From assembly GCA_029974035.1 (NCBI GenBank), contig JARKQG010000048.1, forward strand, positions 1 to 64,000: a stretch of DNA of 64,000 bases, read 5' to 3'. The notes below the pieces were generated by a model, which saw only the letters and a program-made list of their open reading frames with translations, did no database searches and was not told the origin of the DNA. Source of the DNA: Eubacteriales bacterium (GTDB lineage Bacteria > Bacillota_A > Clostridia > Christensenellales > Aristaeellaceae). The position numbers and the translations under genes were made by a program. This document shows, piece after piece, positions 6,854 through 15,450 of the stretch (positions are counted from its first letter, which is position 1; every line of letters starts with the position of its first letter).

Positions 6854-9163
6854 ATGCAAAAGGAAAACCCGTCGGCGCCCGGCCCCACGTCGGCGTCCGG
6901 CACTACGTCGGCGTCCGGCCCCACGTCGGCGTCCGGCACTACGTCGGCGTCCGGCTCCCGGCCGGCGCCCAATGCCCGGGCAGAATCCCGCCCGGGGCGC
7001 AAGCGCGCCCGCGCGGGGCAGGAGGCCCGGCCGCTGAAGCCGGCGCTGGCGTCGCTTCTGATCGCGGCGGCGGCCTACGCCGCGCTGCTCCTTTTGCTGG
7101 CGGGGGCGCTGGCCCCCGAGCGGTACGATCTGAAGGCGGGCGAGGTGGCCTCCCGCACCATCACGGCCTCCAAGGACGTGAAGGACACCATCACCACGGA
7201 CATGCGCATTGACGCCGCCGTGCGGGAGGTGCAGCCCTCCTACCAGAGCGACGAGTCCGTCATGCCCGACGTGCTTTCCAAAATCGAGGACAGTTTCGCC
7301 CAGCTGCGCGCGCTGGCGCAGCTCAGGGTAGGGCTGGACGGCACCGTGTCCCCGATGACGGACGAAACCCTGAAAAAGGCGGCCCAGGCCATGCGCCCGG
7401 TGGAGATGGATGACGCCGCCCTCGCCTCCACGCTGGACACCGGCGACGGGGTGCTGGCCGCCCTCTCCGACGCCGCGCTGGATCTGACCCGCCAGGCGCT
7501 CAATTCCAAGGTGGCCGAAGGGCAGGAGAAAGAAACCGCCGCCAAGATCCTTCAGGATCTCGCCGAGAGCGGTTACGACGCGCAGCTGGCCGACGCCGCC
7601 GGCGCCATCGTGTCCACCTACCTGAAGGCCAACATGCTTCTGGACGAGGAAACCACCGAACAGAAGCGCCAGGCTGCCCGCGAAGCCGTGGAGGACGTGG
7701 TCTATAAAAAGGGCCAGAACATCGTCCGGGCGGGCGAGGTGGTCACCGCGCCGCAGATTGAGATGCTCAACAGCCTTGGCATGCTCAAGGACCGGGCCGT
7801 GGACCTTTCGCTCTACCTGGGGCTGGCACTGCTGCTTTTGCTGCTCACGCTGATTCTGGTCCTGTACGTGTACTCCTTTATCCCGGACATGCTGCGCGAT
7901 CCGCGCCGCGTGGGGCTGATGGCGGTGATCCTGGTCACCACCGTGGCCTGGTCGCTGGCGTTCCGGGCGGTCAACGCCTATCTGATGCCGGTGACGCTGG
8001 GCGCCATGTTGACCACGCTCCTAATCAAGCCCCGGCTCGCGCTGGTGGTCAACATCGTGCTTTCGATCCTGGCGGGGCTGATGGCCTCGGTGGACAGCGG
8101 CATGTTCACCGCCACCATGTTCGGCGTGATGCTCACGGCCATGGTGGCCGGCACGGCAGTGGTGCCGGTGCTCCGGAACCGCCACCGCTTCTCGGGCATC
8201 ATGCTGTCGGGCGCCATCGTGCTGCTGATCAACATGCTGACCACCGTGGCGGTGGGGCTGGTCAACAGCGCGGAGATCCAGAACGTGATGATATGGGCGC
8301 TCTGGTCCGGGGGCAGCGCGCTGGTGAGCGCGGTTTTGACCATCCTCGAGGCACTGCTGCTGGAATGGGCGTTCAACCTGGTCACGGCGTCCAAGCTGAT
8401 GGAGCTTTCCAACCCCAACCAGCCGCTTTTGAGGCGCCTTCTGCTGGAAACCCCCGGCACCTACCACCACTCGATTCTGGTGGCCAACCTGGCGGAGGCC
8501 GCCGCCGGCGCCGTGGGCGCCAACGCGCTGCTGGCCCGGGTGGGCGCCTACTACCACGACATCGGCAAGCTCCGGCGGCCGCTGTACTTCAAGGAAAACC
8601 AGATGAACGACAACCCCCACGACCGCACCGACCCGCGGGTGTCCACCGCCATTTTGACGGCCCACCCCCACGACGGCGTGGAGATGGCCGCCCGCGCCCG
8701 CCTGCCCGAGGAGATCCAGGAGATCATCCTGCAGCACCATGGCGATTCGCCGGTTCTGTACTTCTACGACAAGGCCGCCCGGCAGGGCGAAAAGGTGGAC
8801 GTGGCGGACTTCCGCTACGACGGCCCCCGCCCCAGAAGCCGCGAGGCCGCCATCGTGATGATGGCCGACACCGTGGAGGCCGCCGCCCGCGCCGCCTCCG
8901 ACGCCTCGCCGGAGAAGCTTCCGCTGCTCATCCGCAAGATGATCCAGGGCAAGATGGAGGACGGCCAGTTCGACGAATGCCCGCTGACCTTCGCCGATCT
9001 GGCTCGGATCAGCGAGGCCTTCACCACCGTGCTGACCGGCGTGTACCACGACCGGATCGAGTACCCGGAGGTTTCCATCCCCAGCCGCCCGCCGGTGCCC
9101 CGGCGGCCCTGGCCCGATGCCGGAAGGGAGCCCAACGATGAACCAAAACACGCTGACGCTTGA
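6854..9163 (+). CDS. pgpH: Cyclic-di-AMP phosphodiesterase PgpH (7TMR-HDED/HD)
   Basis: Membrane-bound HD-domain phosphodiesterase that hydrolyses c-di-AMP to pApA, setting osmolyte and potassium homeostasis. The 769-aa product has a short cytoplasmic tail, one membrane segment (about 57-80), an extracellular 7TMR-HDED sensor domain, seven helices (about 315-500) and a cytoplasmic HD domain with YHHS (about 537) and YYHDIGKLRRP (HD about 569-570). The first 35 residues are a low-complexity Ser/Ala/Gly/Thr tail encoded by 18-bp repeats, absent from typical homologues. Its end overlaps ybeY by 26 bp. Confidence 0.95.
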   Translation: MQKENPSAPGPTSASGTTSASGPTSASGTTSASGSRPAPNARAESRPGRKRARAGQEARPLKPALASLLIAAAAYAALLLLLAGALAPERYDLKAGEVASRTITASKDVKDTITTDMRIDAAVREVQPSYQSDESVMPDVLSKIEDSFAQLRALAQLRVGLDGTVSPMTDETLKKAAQAMRPVEMDDAALASTLDTGDGVLAALSDAALDLTRQALNSKVAEGQEKETAAKILQDLAESGYDAQLADAAGAIVSTYLKANMLLDEETTEQKRQAAREAVEDVVYKKGQNIVRAGEVVTAPQIEMLNSLGMLKDRAVDLSLYLGLALLLLLLTLILVLYVYSFIPDMLRDPRRVGLMAVILVTTVAWSLAFRAVNAYLMPVTLGAMLTTLLIKPRLALVVNIVLSILAGLMASVDSGMFTATMFGVMLTAMVAGTAVVPVLRNRHRFSGIMLSGAIVLLINMLTTVAVGLVNSAEIQNVMIWALWSGGSALVSAVLTILEALLLEWAFNLVTASKLMELSNPNQPLLRRLLLETPGTYHHSILVANLAEAAAGAVGANALLARVGAYYHDIGKLRRPLYFKENQMNDNPHDRTDPRVSTAILTAHPHDGVEMAARARLPEEIQEIILQHHGDSPVLYFYDKAARQGEKVDVADFRYDGPRPRSREAAIVMMADTVEAAARAASDASPEKLPLLIRKMIQGKMEDGQFDECPLTFADLARISEAFTTVLTGVYHDRIEYPEVSIPSRPPVPRRPWPDAGREPNDEPKHADA
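6871..6960 (+). repeat. 18-bp tandem repeat in the 5' end of pgpH
   Basis: Five 18-bp units beginning GTCGGCG (6871, 6889, 6907, 6925, 6943) alternate between two variants, giving a 36-bp higher-order period. They encode S-A-P/S-G-x-T units. The length is a multiple of three, so copy-number change keeps the frame. Confidence 0.9.
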
Positions 9164-9638
9164 AATCGAAACCCCCGGCGCGCCGGAGGGCGCGGAGGAC
9201 CTGATGCGCGCCGTGGCCCGCGCCGCCCTGGGCCTCGAAGGCCTTTGGGGCGTCGGGGTGGCCGCGCGCCTGGTGGACGACGAGGCGATCCGCGAAATCA
9301 ACCGCGCCCAGCGCGGCATCGACCGGGCCACGGACGTGCTCAGCTTTCCCACCGTTTCCTACCCGCCGGGCAAGACCGCCGGGCGCTGCCTCGCCCGCGT
9401 CCGCCGGGAGTACGATCCCTCCGCGGGCGTCTGCTTCCTGGGGGATCTGGTGATCTCGCTGCCCCGGGCGCAGGCCCAGGCGCGGGAATACGGCCACTCG
9501 CTGGAGCGGGAGCTGGGCTACCTCACCGCCCACGGGGTGGGGCATCTGATGGGCTACGACCATGTGGACGAGGCCGGCGCGCGGGCCATGCGCGCGCTGG
9601 AGGAACAGGCGCTTTTGATGCTGGCGCTCGGGCGCTGA
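9138..9638 (+). CDS. ybeY: Endoribonuclease YbeY
   Basis: Zinc-dependent endoribonuclease for 16S rRNA 3'-end maturation and 70S quality control. The 166-aa product shows the metal site H132-x3-H136-x5-H142 in HGVGHLMGYDH and the upstream signature DRATDVLSFP. The ATG at 9138 follows AAGGGAG with a spacing of 8, so translation starts within the pgpH 3' end and is probably coupled. An upstream in-frame ATG at 9117 lacks a ribosome-binding site. Confidence 0.95.
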   Translation: MNQNTLTLEIETPGAPEGAEDLMRAVARAALGLEGLWGVGVAARLVDDEAIREINRAQRGIDRATDVLSFPTVSYPPGKTAGRCLARVRREYDPSAGVCFLGDLVISLPRAQAQAREYGHSLERELGYLTAHGVGHLMGYDHVDEAGARAMRALEEQALLMLALGR

Positions 9639-9671
9639 ACGCCGCACCCCATTTTTACGGGAGGGACGATC

Positions 9672-10064
9672 ATGACCGACCGGGAACTCTTTGACCGCGC
9701 ATGCGCGGCGATGGACTTTGCCTACGTGCCCTATTCCGGCTTTCGGGTGGGCGCGTGCCTCCTCGCGCAGGATGGCCGCGCCTTTGACGGCTGCAACGTG
9801 GAGAACGCCTCCTACGGCGGCACCATCTGCGCCGAGCGCACCGCGCTGGTCAAGGCCGTGTCCGAGGGCGCGAAGCGCTTCACCGCCATCGCCGTGGCGG
9901 GCGAGGCGCAGCCCGCCTGGCCCTGCGGCATCTGCCGGCAGGTGCTCGTCGAGTTTTCGCCGGACATGAAGGTCCTCTGCGGCGACCGCGCCACCGGGCG
10001 CTTCACCGCGACCACCCTGCGCGACCTGCTGCCCCACGCCTTCGGCCCCCAGGACCTCAAATAA
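9672..10064 (+). CDS. cdd: Cytidine deaminase
   Basis: Zinc enzyme of pyrimidine salvage that deaminates cytidine and deoxycytidine to uridines. The 130-aa length is that of the tetrameric bacterial form. Zinc ligands Cys53, Cys85 and Cys88 and catalytic Glu55 are all present (TICAERTAL and WPCGICRQVL), with the nucleoside-binding motif NVENASYGG. A GGGAGG ribosome-binding site lies before the ATG. In Bacillus cdd also sits between the ybeY region and era; the diacylglycerol kinase gene dgkA usually found there is missing here. Confidence 0.97.
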   Translation: MTDRELFDRACAAMDFAYVPYSGFRVGACLLAQDGRAFDGCNVENASYGGTICAERTALVKAVSEGAKRFTAIAVAGEAQPAWPCGICRQVLVEFSPDMKVLCGDRATGRFTATTLRDLLPHAFGPQDLK

Positions 10065-10093
10065 CCAAACGCGATGCGCAGGAGGACAAACCT

Positions 10094-10978
10094 TTGAGCT
10101 TTCATTCCGGCTTTGTCGCCATACTGGGCCGCCCCAACGTGGGCAAATCCTCGATCATGAACCGCTTTGTCGGGGAAAAGGTAGCCATCGTGTCCGACCG
10201 GCCCCAGACCACCCGCACCAAGATTCTGGGCGTCGCCACCGGCGAGGGCTGGCAGATTGTGTTTGTGGACACGCCGGGGCTGCACAAGCCCCGCACCAAG
10301 CTGGGCGAGTACATGGTGAAGGCGGCCAACGACGCCCGCGAGGGCGTGGACGCGGTGCTCTGCGTGGTGGACGCCGGCCACGTGGGCGCGGGCGATCTGG
10401 CGGTGCTGGCCGACGTGGGCAAAATGCGCTGTCCGAAGTTTCTGGCCGTCAACAAGATCGACCTGGCCACGCCGGAAACCCTGCTGCCCGAGCTGGACAA
10501 GCTCCGGGACATCGCCTTTGACCAGATCGTGCCCGTGTCCGCCCGGCGGGGCGACGGTATGGACGAACTGCTCTCCCTCATCCGCGCCGCCATGCCCGAG
10601 GGCCCGAAGTACTTCCCCGAGGACATGATCACCGACCAGCCCGAGCGGGCGCTGATCGCGGAGATCGTCCGCGAAAAGGCGCTTTTGAGCCTCCGGGAGG
10701 AGATCCCCCACGGCGTGGGGGTGGAGATGCTGGCCATCGAGGCCGGCCCCACGCTGACGGAAATCCACGCCAACCTCTACTGTGAGCGCGAGAGCCACAA
10801 GGCCATCATCATCGGCAAGCGCGGCGCCATGCTGGGCAAGATCGGCTCCGAGGCGCGCGCCGACATCGAGCGGCTTTTGGGCACCCGCGTCAATCTGAAG
10901 CTCTGGGTCAAGGTGCGGGAGGACTGGCGCAACCGGCCCTCGGACCTTCGCACCCTGGGGTACGAGCGGGAGTCATGA
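10094..10978 (+). CDS. era: GTPase Era
   Basis: Essential GTPase that binds the 3' end of 16S rRNA and checks 30S maturation. The 294-aa product contains G1 GRPNVGKSS (12-20), G3 DTPG and G4 NKID, then a C-terminal KH domain with the signature IIGKRGAMLGKIGSEAR. The TTG start follows AGGAGG at nine bases. The last codons overlap recO as ATGA. Confidence 0.97.
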   Translation: MSFHSGFVAILGRPNVGKSSIMNRFVGEKVAIVSDRPQTTRTKILGVATGEGWQIVFVDTPGLHKPRTKLGEYMVKAANDAREGVDAVLCVVDAGHVGAGDLAVLADVGKMRCPKFLAVNKIDLATPETLLPELDKLRDIAFDQIVPVSARRGDGMDELLSLIRAAMPEGPKYFPEDMITDQPERALIAEIVREKALLSLREEIPHGVGVEMLAIEAGPTLTEIHANLYCERESHKAIIIGKRGAMLGKIGSEARADIERLLGTRVNLKLWVKVREDWRNRPSDLRTLGYERES

Positions 10979-11718
10979 TCACCACCGGCGCGCTGGTGCT
11001 CCGGCGCAGCGACTGGCGGGATTACGACCGCATGGTCACGCTTTTTTCGCCCACGCTGGGGCGGGTGGAGGCGGTGGTGCGGGGCTGCCGGCGCCCCCGG
11101 TCGCCGCTGATGGGCGCGGCGGAGTACTTCTCCGCCGGCGAATATACGCTGGTGGAGTCCCACGCTCGCTTCACCGTCACCGCCTGCCAGGTGCAGGAGA
11201 GCTATTACCCCGTGCGCGAGGACGCCGGCCGGCTGACCCACGGCGCCTACTACCTGCACCTCCTTTCCCTGGCGGCGCTGCCGGGCGAGCCCAACGAACC
11301 GCTTTTTCTGCTGGCGCTGAAGGCGCTGGCGTTTCTCAGCTATTCCGGCCTGCCGCCGGAGCTGGTCACCGCCGCCTTCGAGCTGCACTACCTGGCGCTG
11401 ACGGGCCAGGCGCCCCGGGTGGACAAATGCGTTCTCTGCGGGCGGGACGCGACGCGCGCCCCGGCCTTTTCCGAGCGCCTGGGCGGGGCGGTGTGCGCCG
11501 CCTGCGCGCCGCGGACGCAGGAGGCGCTCTCGCCCCTTTCGGAGGGCGCGCGGCGCATCCTCCTCAAGGTACCCAAAACGCGGTTTGACGTGATTGACAA
11601 GCTGCTGGGCCATCCGGATTGGCCCGAAGCCGCGGCGCACGCGCGCCGCTTCATTTCCGAGCGCATGGAGCAGTTCCCCAAGGTGCTGCCGCCGCTCGTC
11701 ACGGGGGATCAACCATGA
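10975..11718 (+). CDS. recO: DNA repair protein RecO
   Basis: Recombination mediator that loads RecA on SSB-coated DNA with RecR (RecFOR pathway). The 247-aa product has the N-terminal OB fold (MITTGALVLRRSDW...) and the C-terminal zinc finger CVLC...CAAC. ATGA overlaps at both ends (era upstream, rsmH downstream) indicate strong translational coupling. Confidence 0.95.
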   Translation: MITTGALVLRRSDWRDYDRMVTLFSPTLGRVEAVVRGCRRPRSPLMGAAEYFSAGEYTLVESHARFTVTACQVQESYYPVREDAGRLTHGAYYLHLLSLAALPGEPNEPLFLLALKALAFLSYSGLPPELVTAAFELHYLALTGQAPRVDKCVLCGRDATRAPAFSERLGGAVCAACAPRTQEALSPLSEGARRILLKVPKTRFDVIDKLLGHPDWPEAAAHARRFISERMEQFPKVLPPLVTGDQP

Positions 11719-12659
11719 ACTATCAGCACACGCCGGTGCTTCTCAAAGAGTGCCTGGACGGCCTGGCCATCCGCTCCGGCGGCACGTACCTGGACGGCAC
11801 GCTGGGCGGCGGCGGCCATGCTTCAAAGATTCTGGAGGCGCTGGGCCCCGGCGGCAGGCTCTACGGCATCGACCGGGACGAGGCGGCGCTTGACGCCTGC
11901 GCCGCGCGCATTTCGGACGCGCGCTTTTTTCCGGTGTACGGCAATTTTCACAACGCGCGGGCGCTTCTCGCCGCGCGGGGCGTGGCGCGCCTCGACGGCG
12001 CGCTATTGGATCTTGGCGTCTCCTCGCCCCAGCTGGATGACGCCGCCCGCGGCTTTTCCTACCACGAGGACGCGCCGCTGGACATGCGGATGGACCGCAG
12101 CCAGCGCCTGACCGCCCGCACGATCGTCAACGGGTGGCCGGAGGCGGAGATCGCCCGCATCCTGCGGGAGTACGGCGAGGAAAACTGGTCCACGCACATC
12201 GCGCGGGTGTTGTGCGACCGCAGAAAGCTGGCGCCGGTGGAAACCACGCTGGACCTGGTGCGCATCATCGACGCGGCCATTCCCAGGAAATTCCGCATCA
12301 AGGACGGCAGCCACCCGGCGCGGCGCGCCTTCCAGGCACTGCGCATCGCCGTCAACGACGAACTGGCGCCGCTGGAGGCGGCCCTTCGGGACATTGCGGA
12401 TCTGCTCGCCCCCGGCGGGCGGCTGTGCGTCATATCCTTCCATTCGCTGGAGGACCGGGTGGTCAAGACCACGTTCCGGTCGCTGGCGAACCCCTGCCGC
12501 TGCCCGGCGGACGCGCCGGTGTGCGTCTGCGGCCTGAAGCCGTCGGTAAAGCTGATCACCCGCAAGCCCGTCTCCGCATCCCAGACCGAGCTTGCCGAGA
12601 ACCCCCGCGCCCGGAGCGCGTCGCTGCGCATCGCGGAAAAGCTGGAGGTGGCCCCGTGA
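11715..12659 (+). CDS. rsmH: 16S rRNA (cytosine1402-N4)-methyltransferase RsmH
   Basis: SAM-dependent methyltransferase that makes N4-methyl-C1402 in helix 44 of 16S rRNA, fine-tuning the P site. The 314-aa product starts MNYQHTPVLLKECLDGL, has the SAM loop DGTLGGGGHASKIL and the family motifs LLDLGVSSPQLD and VISFHSLEDRVVK. It starts with an ATGA overlap on recO and ends in a GTGA overlap with the next gene. In most Firmicutes rsmH (mraW) heads the dcw cell-division cluster; here none of that cluster follows, so this copy has been relocated or is a paralogue. Confidence 0.95.
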   Translation: MNYQHTPVLLKECLDGLAIRSGGTYLDGTLGGGGHASKILEALGPGGRLYGIDRDEAALDACAARISDARFFPVYGNFHNARALLAARGVARLDGALLDLGVSSPQLDDAARGFSYHEDAPLDMRMDRSQRLTARTIVNGWPEAEIARILREYGEENWSTHIARVLCDRRKLAPVETTLDLVRIIDAAIPRKFRIKDGSHPARRAFQALRIAVNDELAPLEAALRDIADLLAPGGRLCVISFHSLEDRVVKTTFRSLANPCRCPADAPVCVCGLKPSVKLITRKPVSASQTELAENPRARSASLRIAEKLEVAP

Positions 12660-13750
12660 AGGATCTCGTCACGCGGCGCGGCGCGGTAAGGCTTCCGGCC
12701 TTCTTCCCGGACGCCACCTATGGGGCGCTGCGCGCGGCCGGCTTCGACGACGCCGAGTCCGCGGGGGTGCCCGGCGTGGTCATGAACACGTTTCATCTCT
12801 ACCAGCGGCCCGGCGCGAAGCTGGTGAAATCCCTTGGCGGGCTCCACGCCTTTTGCGGATGGCCGGGGCCGATACTGACAGATTCGGGCGGTTTCCAGCT
12901 GTTTTCGCTGATCCGTGAAAATCCCTCCTATGGCGAGATACGGGACGGGGAGATCATCTTCCGGCCGGATTCCGGCGGCAAGATGGTGTTCACGCCGGAA
13001 AAGTGCATCCAGGCGCAGTACCAGCTGGGCAGCGACATTCTCATGGCGCTGGACCTGTGTACCCATCCGGACGATCCGCCCGAGGCCCAGCGGCGCAGCG
13101 TGGAACTGACGGTGGCCTGGGGCCGGCGCTGCCGCGCCGAGTTTGACAAATTGTTTTCCGGCAAGGCGGACCGGCCGCTTCTTTTCGGCATCGTGCAGGG
13201 CGGCGGGGATGAGGCGCTGCGCATGGAGTGCGGCCGCCGCCTGCGGGAGATCGGGTTTGACGGCTTCGGCTTTGGCGGGTGGCCGCTCAAGGCCGACGGC
13301 ACGCTGCACGAGGAATCCCTCCGGTATGCCGCCGGGGCGATGGACCCCGATAAGCCCCGCTATGCGATGGGCGTGGGGCGGCCCGAGGAAATCGTGCGTT
13401 GCGTCGACATGGGCTATACCCTCTTTGACTGCGTGATCCCCACCCGCGAGGCCCGGCATCAGCGGCTGTACGTGTTCCGGGAGGGCTGCGACCACCCCGG
13501 CGCGCTGCGCGGCGGCGGGTCCGGCCCGGCCGGAAGCTTTTACCGCTTCCACTACTGCCTGGACGACGCCCACGCCCGGGACAGGCGCCCCGTGGACGAG
13601 GGCTGCGACTGCCCGCTGTGCCGGCGGTATTCCCGCGCCTACCTGCATCACCTGTTCAAATTGGGCGATCCCCAGGCGCTGCGGCTGGCCACGGCCCACA
13701 ACCTGCGCTTCTACCGGCGCCTGATGGCGCTTCTGGACGATGGAACCTGA
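12656..13750 (+). CDS. Divergent tRNA-guanine transglycosylase (Tgt family)
   Basis: TIM-barrel transglycosylase homologue; the family swaps guanine-34 of tRNA for preQ1 or queuine. The 364-aa length fits. Residues equivalent to the catalytic aspartates are kept: Asp76 in DSGGFQLFS, Asp133 in ALDLC and Asp258 in LFDCVIPTREAR. The zinc site is complete: Cys317, Cys319, Cys322 and His348. FGIVQGG is present, but the usual substrate loop GGLAVGE is replaced by FGGWPL (207-211) and the N-terminal GTQ segment differs. It may therefore be a paralogue with another base or RNA substrate. The GTG start overlaps rsmH as GTGA, and its 3' end overlaps the next gene by 11 bp. Confidence 0.85.
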   Translation: MKDLVTRRGAVRLPAFFPDATYGALRAAGFDDAESAGVPGVVMNTFHLYQRPGAKLVKSLGGLHAFCGWPGPILTDSGGFQLFSLIRENPSYGEIRDGEIIFRPDSGGKMVFTPEKCIQAQYQLGSDILMALDLCTHPDDPPEAQRRSVELTVAWGRRCRAEFDKLFSGKADRPLLFGIVQGGGDEALRMECGRRLREIGFDGFGFGGWPLKADGTLHEESLRYAAGAMDPDKPRYAMGVGRPEEIVRCVDMGYTLFDCVIPTREARHQRLYVFREGCDHPGALRGGGSGPAGSFYRFHYCLDDAHARDRRPVDEGCDCPLCRRYSRAYLHHLFKLGDPQALRLATAHNLRFYRRLMALLDDGT

Positions 13751-14513
13751 CCGCGCCCTCGAGGCACTGCTCGCCGCCCCCAAGTACCGGGGGGTGTACG
13801 CCGGCGCGGTGGCGCGGGTGTACCGGGACATGCTCCGACGGCATGGGCCGAAGGGGGCCGACAAGGCGGCCCGGGTGGAGCTTCACCGGATCACCGGCGC
13901 GTTTCTGACGCCGAAGGACGTAAAGCGGGCGCGGGGCCTTCTGGAGCGGGCGCGGGGCGGCGACGGTTCGGCGCTTTTTGAGGCGCTGGCGCTGCACGCC
14001 TCCACGAGAGAGCGGCTGCCGGAGATCCGCGCGCTGTACGACCGCGCGCTGCCCGCGCTGGGCAACCCCCGCACGGTGGCGGATCTCGCCTGCGGGCTGA
14101 ACCCGCTGTACCTGGGCGCGCTGGGGCTCTCCGTCCGCGGGATCGAGCTTCAGACCGACGCGGCGGCGCTGGTGAACGAATGGGCCCGCTTTATGGGCTG
14201 GGACGCGGCCGTCACCCCGGGCGACCTGGCGGAAGATACGGCGCTCCCGGAGGCGGACGCGACCCTTGCGATGAAGCTTTTGCCGCTCCTCGAGGGGCAG
14301 ACGCCCGGCGGCGGGCGGGCGCTTCTCGAGCGGATGCGCTCGCGGCGGGCGCTGGTGAGCTTTCCCACCCGCACGCTGTCCGGAAGAAACGTGGGCATGC
14401 TGAGGCACTATGAAGCGTCATTTGAGCAAAACCTCCCCGCAGGTGCGATGATCCTGGACAAATTCGAGGCCTCGAACGAACTGTGCTACATTCTGGACTT
14501 GGATCGGCGTTAA
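13740..14513 (+). CDS. 16S rRNA (guanine1405-N7)-methyltransferase, ArmA/Rmt (FmrO) family
   Basis: Homologue of ArmA, RmtB and actinomycete FmrO enzymes, which methylate N7 of G1405 in helix 44 and block 4,6-disubstituted aminoglycosides such as gentamicin and kanamycin. The 257-aa product aligns from memory along all of RmtB (about 251 aa): N-terminal PKYR, LHRITGAFLTP (48-58), LHASTRERLPE (85-95), SAM motif DLACGLNPL (115-123), MKLLPLLE (178-185), SFPTRTLSGR (207-216) followed by GM-x3-Y-x3-FE, and a C-terminal ELCYI. It overlaps the tgt homologue by 11 bp and precedes rsmI. Base composition matches its neighbours, so recent transfer is not evident. Actual target and resistance are inferred. 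Confidence 0.88.
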   Translation: MEPDRALEALLAAPKYRGVYAGAVARVYRDMLRRHGPKGADKAARVELHRITGAFLTPKDVKRARGLLERARGGDGSALFEALALHASTRERLPEIRALYDRALPALGNPRTVADLACGLNPLYLGALGLSVRGIELQTDAAALVNEWARFMGWDAAVTPGDLAEDTALPEADATLAMKLLPLLEGQTPGGGRALLERMRSRRALVSFPTRTLSGRNVGMLRHYEASFEQNLPAGAMILDKFEASNELCYILDLDRR

Positions 14514-14574
14514 CGCGCCATTTTGTATGCGCCGGGGCCGGGGAGTATTCCGCCCGGCGCGGGAAAGGACGCGC

Positions 14575-15441
14575 ATGGCAAAGCTTATCGTGGCGGCGAC
14601 CCCCATCGGCAACCTGGGCGATTTGACGGAAAACCTGCGCCGGGCGCTGGCGGAGTGCGACCTCGTCGCCGCCGAGGACACCCGGGTCACGCTGAAGCTG
14701 CTCAACCACCTGGGCATCAAAAAACCCATGATCTCCTGCCACCGCCACAACGAGGACCGGCGCGCGGCGGAAATTGTGGCGCGGATGCTGGCGGAGGATC
14801 TCACCGTCTGCCTGACCAGTGACGCCGGCACCCCCGCCATTTCCGATCCCGGCGCCGCGGTGGTGGCGGCGGCCCGCGCGGCGGGCATTCCGGTGACGCT
14901 CTCGGCGGGCCCCTCCGCCATCACCGCGGCGCTGTCTGTCAGCGGGTTCACCCCCGGGCCGTTTCTTTTTCTGGGCTTTTTGCCGCGGGAGCGGGCGGCG
15001 CTTCACGAGGCGCTCTCCGGGTTTGACAAGGCCGGCGTGCCGGTGTTCGTGGCCTACGAATCGCCCCACCGGGTGGTGAAGCTGATGGAGGCCGTGGCGG
15101 AAAAGTTTCCGGAGGCGAAGGCGCTTGCCGCCTGCGATTTGACCAAGAAGTACGAGCGCATCGACTGCGGCCCGGTGGGGGCCGTGCTGGAGGCGCTAAG
15201 GGCTAACCCCTCCGTGGAAAAGGGCGAATATGTGATCGCCGTGGAAAGGCCGCCTTGCGAAGCGCCGGAAGCGGCGGGCGCGGCGGAGGCGGACGCCGCC
15301 GCCCTCGCCATCCTCGGGGCCATGCTGGAGGGCGCAAATCTTTCGGAGGCCGCCGATGCCGCCCTCGGGCGCTTTCCCCGGAACGATGTCTACCGCGCCC
15401 GGCTGCGCGTGCGCGACTTTCTCGCGTCGCAGGGGGAATAG
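14575..15441 (+). CDS. rsmI: 16S rRNA (cytidine1402-2'-O)-methyltransferase RsmI
   Basis: Tetrapyrrole-methylase-fold enzyme that adds the 2'-O-methyl to C1402 of 16S rRNA, the same nucleotide that RsmH N4-methylates. The 288-aa product has LIVAATPIGNLGDLT at the start, AAEDTRVTLKLL, the SAM-binding SDAGTPAISDPG and SGFTPGPFLFLGFLPR, and a C-terminal extension with YRARLRVRDFL. The ATG at 14575 follows GGGAAAGGA; the upstream in-frame ATG at 14527 has no ribosome-binding site. It is 61 bp after the Rmt homologue and ends the operon. Confidence 0.95.
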   Translation: MAKLIVAATPIGNLGDLTENLRRALAECDLVAAEDTRVTLKLLNHLGIKKPMISCHRHNEDRRAAEIVARMLAEDLTVCLTSDAGTPAISDPGAAVVAAARAAGIPVTLSAGPSAITAALSVSGFTPGPFLFLGFLPRERAALHEALSGFDKAGVPVFVAYESPHRVVKLMEAVAEKFPEAKALAACDLTKKYERIDCGPVGAVLEALRANPSVEKGEYVIAVERPPCEAPEAAGAAEADAAALAILGAMLEGANLSEAADAALGRFPRNDVYRARLRVRDFLASQGE

Positions 15442-15450
15442 GGAAGGCAA

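Noticed and set aside
6871..6960. Short regular repeats as a CRISPR array
   Set aside because: Units are contiguous, in frame and encode protein; there are no spacers.
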